DNA of 9,220 bases from Kiritimatiellia bacterium (GTDB lineage Bacteria; Verrucomicrobiota; Kiritimatiellia; RFP12; UBA1067). Below are positions 5,762 through 9,220 of this stretch, piece by piece (position 1 is the stretch's first letter; every line of letters begins with the position of its first letter). The notes below the pieces were generated by a model. It had not been told where the DNA came from and did not search any database. It saw only the letters and a list, made by a program, of their open reading frames with translations. Made by a program: the position numbers and the translations under genes. The DNA lies in contig JAGCPM010000008.1 of NCBI GenBank assembly GCA_017965685.1, forward strand, positions 1 through 9,220, in the 5' to 3' direction.

Positions 5762-8397
5762 CTCAACGCAGCCTGCGCGGCCGCGAGGCGCGCGATCGGC
5801 ACGCGGTACGGCGAGCAGCTGACGTAATCAAGCCCGATTCTGTGGCAGAACTCGACGGACGACGGATCGCCGCCGTGCTCGCCGCAGATTCCGCAATGGA
5901 GACGCGGGTTCACTGGCTTGCCGAGTTCGATCGCCATCTTCATGAGCTTGCCTACGCCCGTCTGGTCGAGCTTCGCGAAAGGATCGTTCTCGAATATCTT
6001 CGAGTCGTAGTACGAGCCGAGGAACTTGCCGGAGTCGTCGCGCGAGAAGCCGAACGTCATCTGAGTGAGGTCGTTCGTTCCGAAGCAGAAGAAGTCAGCC
6101 TCCTTAGCGATTTCGTCGGCGGTGAGCGCCGCGCGCGGAATCTCGATCATCGTGCCGACCTCGTAGTCGAGCTTGATGCCGGCTTCGGCGATCTCGACGT
6201 TGGCGGCATTGACGACGATGTCCTTGACGAACTTGAGCTCCTTCATCTCGCAGGTGAGTGGGATCATGATCTCGGGCCTGACCGTCCACTCGGGATGGTT
6301 CTTCTGCACCTTGATCGCCGCGCGGATGACGGCGCGCGTCTGCATGCGGGCGATTTCGGGGTAGGTGACCGCGAGACGGCAACCACGATGACCCATCATC
6401 GGGTTGAACTCGTGCAGACCGTCGATTATCTCCTTGATGCGCGAGACGCTCTTGTTCTGGGTCTTCGCGAGAAGCGCGATCTCGTCCTCGGTATGCGGCA
6501 CGAACTCGTGTAGCGGCGGATCGAGGAAGCGAATCGTAACGGGGCAACCCTCGAGCGCCTCGTAGAGCTGCTCGAAGTCGTCCTGCTGGTAGGGGAGAAT
6601 CTTGGAAAGCGCGATGCGGCGCTCCTCCTCGGTGTCGGCGCAGATCATCTCGCGGAACGCGGCGATGCGGTCGGCCTCGAAGAACATATGCTCCGTGCGG
6701 CAGAGGCCAATACCCTCCGCGCCAAGTTCACGCGCCTTCTTCGCGTCCCGCGGGGTGTCGGCGTTCGTGCGAACCTTCAGGCGGCGGAACTTGTCGGCCC
6801 ACGCCATTATGCGGCCGAATTCGCCGGCTATTGTGGCGTCGACGGTCGTGATTACGCCGTCGTAGATGTTGCCTGTCGAGCCGTCGATGGAAAGCCAGTC
6901 GCCCTCGTGGAACTCCTTGCCGTTGAGGGTGAACTTCTTGTTCTCCTCATCCATCGCGATTTCCTGGCAGCCGGAAACGCAGCAGGTGCCCATGCCACGC
7001 GCGACGACCGCCGCATGAGAGGTCATGCCGCCGCGGACGGTTAGGATGCCCTGCGCGGACTTCATACCCTCGATATCCTCGGGCGAGGTCTCCAGACGGA
7101 CCAGGACGACCTTCTCGCCGCGCTTCTTCCACTCCTTCGCATCATCGGCGGAAAAGACGATCTTGCCGCAGGCTGCGCCGGGCGAGGCGGGAAGGCCGCG
7201 ACCCATGACCTTACCCTTCTTGAGGGAGGCGGTGTCGAACTGCGGGTGCAGGAGGGTGTCGAGGTTGCGGGGCTCGATCATGAGGACCGCCTCTTCCTCG
7301 GTGCGCATCCCCTCGTCAACGAGGTCGCAGGCTATCTTGAGCGCCGCCTTCGCGGTGCGCTTGCCGTTTCTCGTCTGGAGCATGAAGAGCTTCTTGTTCT
7401 CAATCGTGAACTCCATATCCTGCATATCGCGGTAGTGCTTCTCGAGCGTCTGGCAGATCGTCTGGAACTGCTGGAACACCTCGGGCATGACCTCGGCCAT
7501 CTTCGCGATCGGCATCGGGGTGCGCACGCCGGCGACCACGTCTTCGCCCTGCGCGTTCATGAGGAACTCGCCCATAAGCTTCTTCTCTCCGGTCGCAGGA
7601 TCGCGCGTGAAGGCGACGCCCGTTCCGGAGTTGTCGTTCAGGTTGCCGAACGCCATCATCTGGACGTTTACCGCCGTTCCCCAGCTGTAGGGGATATCGT
7701 TGTCGCGGCGGTAGACGTTCGCGCGCGGGTTGTCCCAGCTGCGGAACACCGCCTTGATCGCCTCAAAGAGCTGCTCCTTCGCGTCGGACGGGAAGTCCCT
7801 GCCGATCTTGGACTTGTATTCGGCCTTGAACTGTCCGGCGAGTTCCTTGAGGTCGTCGGCGGTGAGCTCCACGTCGAGCTTCACGCCCTTCTTCGCCTTC
7901 ATCTCGTCGATGAGCTTTTCAAAGTACTTCTTGCCGACCTCCATCACGACGTCGGAGAACATCTGGATGAAGCGACGATAGCAATCCCACGCCCAGCGCG
8001 GATTCTTCGTCTGCTCGGCGAGCGATTCGACGACCGTCTCGTTCAAGCCAAGGTTGAGAATCGTATCCATCATGCCGGGCATCGACGCGCGCGCGCCGGA
8101 ACGGACGGATACGAGGAGCGGATTCTTGGCGTCGCCAAATTTCTTGCCGGCGGACTTCTCAAGCTTGTCGATGTATTCCATGACCTGTGCCATGATGTCC
8201 GCACCGATCACCTTGCCGTCGTCATAGTAGCGCGTGCAAGCTTCGGTGGAGATCGTGAAGCCCTGCGGAACGGGAAGGCCGAGACCGGCCATTTCGGCGA
8301 GGTTGGCGCCCTTGCCGCCCAAGAGTTCGCGCATGTTCGCGTTGCCTTCGGTCATTCCAGCACCGAAGAAGTATACGTATTTCTTCTGTTCGCTCAT
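5758..8397 (-). CDS. ppdK: Pyruvate, phosphate dikinase
   Basis: Cytoplasmic enzyme interconverting pyruvate + ATP + phosphate with PEP + AMP + pyrophosphate. In anaerobes it often runs towards pyruvate and ATP using pyrophosphate. The product has 879 residues, the usual family length. The N-terminal nucleotide-binding domain shows GGKGANLAEMAGLGLPVP, SVRSGARASMPGMMDTILNLG and GTGVAFTRDPATGEK. The phosphohistidine swivel domain has GGMTSHAAVVARGMG with catalytic His461 (codon 7015-7017). The C-terminal PEP/pyruvate domain has CRTEHMFF, FLDPPLHEF, MGHRGCRL, GTMIEIPRAAL, FGTNDLTQMTFGFSRDD and CGICGEHGGDP with catalytic Cys838 (codon 5884-5886). The ATG at 8397 is preferred: earlier in-frame starts would place the promoter's -10 inside the coding sequence. 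The leader is A-rich with no Shine-Dalgarno. The last codons overlap the next gene by 4 bp, making this the first gene of an operon with the BatC-like gene and murG. Confidence 0.98.
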   Translation of the reverse strand: MSEQKKYVYFFGAGMTEGNANMRELLGGKGANLAEMAGLGLPVPQGFTISTEACTRYYDDGKVIGADIMAQVMEYIDKLEKSAGKKFGDAKNPLLVSVRSGARASMPGMMDTILNLGLNETVVESLAEQTKNPRWAWDCYRRFIQMFSDVVMEVGKKYFEKLIDEMKAKKGVKLDVELTADDLKELAGQFKAEYKSKIGRDFPSDAKEQLFEAIKAVFRSWDNPRANVYRRDNDIPYSWGTAVNVQMMAFGNLNDNSGTGVAFTRDPATGEKKLMGEFLMNAQGEDVVAGVRTPMPIAKMAEVMPEVFQQFQTICQTLEKHYRDMQDMEFTIENKKLFMLQTRNGKRTAKAALKIACDLVDEGMRTEEEAVLMIEPRNLDTLLHPQFDTASLKKGKVMGRGLPASPGAACGKIVFSADDAKEWKKRGEKVVLVRLETSPEDIEGMKSAQGILTVRGGMTSHAAVVARGMGTCCVSGCQEIAMDEENKKFTLNGKEFHEGDWLSIDGSTGNIYDGVITTVDATIAGEFGRIMAWADKFRRLKVRTNADTPRDAKKARELGAEGIGLCRTEHMFFEADRIAAFREMICADTEEERRIALSKILPYQQDDFEQLYEALEGCPVTIRFLDPPLHEFVPHTEDEIALLAKTQNKSVSRIKEIIDGLHEFNPMMGHRGCRLAVTYPEIARMQTRAVIRAAIKVQKNHPEWTVRPEIMIPLTCEMKELKFVKDIVVNAANVEIAEAGIKLDYEVGTMIEIPRAALTADEIAKEADFFCFGTNDLTQMTFGFSRDDSGKFLGSYYDSKIFENDPFAKLDQTGVGKLMKMAIELGKPVNPRLHCGICGEHGGDPSSVEFCHRIGLDYVSCSPYRVPIARLAAAQAALR

Positions 8398-8432
8398 GTT
8401 TTTCTTTCTGTTTTTCTGTTTTGAATTGGTGT

Positions 8433-8462
8433 AGTATACCAAATAGCACGTGCGCGCGTCAA
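8433..8462 (-). promoter_or_regulatory. Promoter of the ppdK operon
   Basis: On the minus strand TTGACG (-35, 8462-8457), an 18-bp spacer and TGG-TATACT (extended -10, core 8438-8433) form the best promoter in the window. The -35 begins 4 bases after the dapA stop codon. Transcription should start near 8425, giving a leader of about 28 bases made almost only of A with a few C and G (two AAAACAG runs) and no Shine-Dalgarno before the ATG at 8397. Readthrough from dapA is also possible, as no terminator separates the genes. Confidence 0.7.
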
Positions 8463-8465
8463 TCG

Positions 8466-9220
8466 TCAGACCAGCGCGAGCGCGGAAAGGGTCGAACGCA
8501 GCCTGTCAAGGTTCGCGTCCGTCGTTTCGCACAGCGGCAGCCTGAAGATGCGCTCCGTCTTTCCCATGAGCCAAAGAGCCTCTTTGACCATGACCGGGTT
8601 GGTATCTATGAAAAGGTCGCGGAAAAGGCGGTAATACTTGGCGTGGATATCGCGCGCGCCATTGAAATCCCCTGAAAGAGCGCTACGGACCATGGAGGAC
8701 ATCTCACGAGGTATCACGTTCGATGCAACCGAGATGACACCTTCCGCGCCGACGGAGATCATGGGGAGCGCGAGAGAATCGTCGCCGGAAAGGACGGTGA
8801 AGTCCGGCGCGACGTTTTTTATCGCGCTCACGCGGTCTACAGAGCCAGCGGCTTCCTTGATGGCGATGATGTTCGGATGCTTCGCGAGGCGGGCCACCAC
8901 GTCGAGAGGTATCTCCTTGCCCGCGCGGCCTGGGACGTTGTAGAGCACCACGCCCAAGCCGAGTTCGGCGATGGTCATGAAATGGCGGTAGAGGCCCTCG
9001 GCGTTCGGCTTGTTATAGTAGGGCGTGACCTGCAAACACGCATCGGCGCCGCCCATCGCGATGGTGGCCTTGGTGAGAGATATCGCCTCCGAAGTCGAGT
9101 TCGCGCCCGTTCCAGCGACGATTTTCACGCGCCCGGCGGCGTATTCGATTGTCTTCTCGATGACCTTGTGGTGCTCTTCATGGGAAAGGGTCGGCGATTC
9201 GCCGGTCGTGCCGACGGAAC
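8466..9220 (-). CDS. dapA: 4-hydroxy-tetrahydrodipicolinate synthase (5' end outside window)
   Basis: DapA condenses pyruvate with aspartate semialdehyde, the committed step to diaminopimelate and lysine, in the cytoplasm. About 250 C-terminal residues of a usual 290-295 are visible; the start lies beyond the right edge. The visible part begins SVGTTGESPTLSHEEH, matching the GTTGES substrate-binding loop. It continues with VTPYYNKPNAEGLYRHF (catalytic Tyr, near 9012-9026), VLYNVPGRAG (Arg of the aldehyde-carboxylate site) and IAIKEAAGSVDR, whose Lys (codon 8856-8858) forms the Schiff base with pyruvate. LSGDDSLALPMISVGAEGVISV follows as in true DapA. The relatives NanA and KDG aldolases share the fold, but GTTGES with this Tyr/Arg/Lys set favours DapA. 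It lies 68 bp upstream of ppdK on the same strand, with the ppdK promoter starting right after its stop. The stop is TGA. Confidence 0.95.
   Translation of the reverse strand, partial: SVGTTGESPTLSHEEHHKVIEKTIEYAAGRVKIVAGTGANSTSEAISLTKATIAMGGADACLQVTPYYNKPNAEGLYRHFMTIAELGLGVVLYNVPGRAGKEIPLDVVARLAKHPNIIAIKEAAGSVDRVSAIKNVAPDFTVLSGDDSLALPMISVGAEGVISVASNVIPREMSSMVRSALSGDFNGARDIHAKYYRLFRDLFIDTNPVMVKEALWLMGKTERIFRLPLCETTDANLDRLRSTLSALALV

Noticed and set aside
7246..8424. Long plus-strand frame of 392 codons
   Set aside because: It is exactly antisense to the motif-rich ppdK coding region. Long antisense frames are common opposite GC-rich genes, and it shows no domain or ribosome site.

Overview
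The window carries about 9.2 kb of GC-rich bacterial chromosome. Six protein genes are recognisable, plus one decayed gene remnant. No tRNA, rRNA, CRISPR array or intact mobile element is visible. The mix of a LacI-like/AraC hybrid (XylR-type) regulator, a secreted endonuclease/exonuclease/phosphatase-fold enzyme, pyruvate phosphate dikinase, a BatC-like acidic-tailed protein and extended -10 promoters with poor Shine-Dalgarno use would fit an anaerobic member of the PVC group (Kiritimatiellota, Verrucomicrobiota or Lentisphaerota). That placement is inference from style and remembered family resemblance, not proof.

Left part (1-1805): a sugar-porter-type MFS transporter (minus strand, cut by the window edge) and an XylR-type regulator (plus strand) diverge from a 103-bp gap. 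Both appear to start at or within a few bases of their transcription starts, so both mRNAs may be leaderless. The arrangement suggests a local regulator controlling sugar uptake and itself.

Middle (1806-3332): a 468-bp gap between convergent genes holds pieces of a small exported-protein gene in shifted frames, an orphan promoter-like site and a perfect 13-bp palindrome. Next comes a secreted endonuclease/exonuclease/phosphatase-family gene (minus strand). It is complete in all motifs but interrupted by one in-frame TAG at codon 194.

Right part (3333-9220, all minus strand): dapA (5' end outside the window), then ppdK, a BatC-like gene and murG. ppdK and the BatC-like gene overlap by 4 bp, and the BatC-like gene and murG are 2 bp apart, so these three almost certainly form one translationally coupled operon. 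Its promoter overlaps the end of dapA. It joins pyrophosphate/ATP-linked pyruvate metabolism with peptidoglycan precursor synthesis (DapA makes the diaminopimelate precursor, MurG makes lipid II).

No wholly new system is evident. The points most worth following are the single TAG in the otherwise intact secreted enzyme, the five promoters sharing a TGnTATA core, and the gene debris between the convergent genes.
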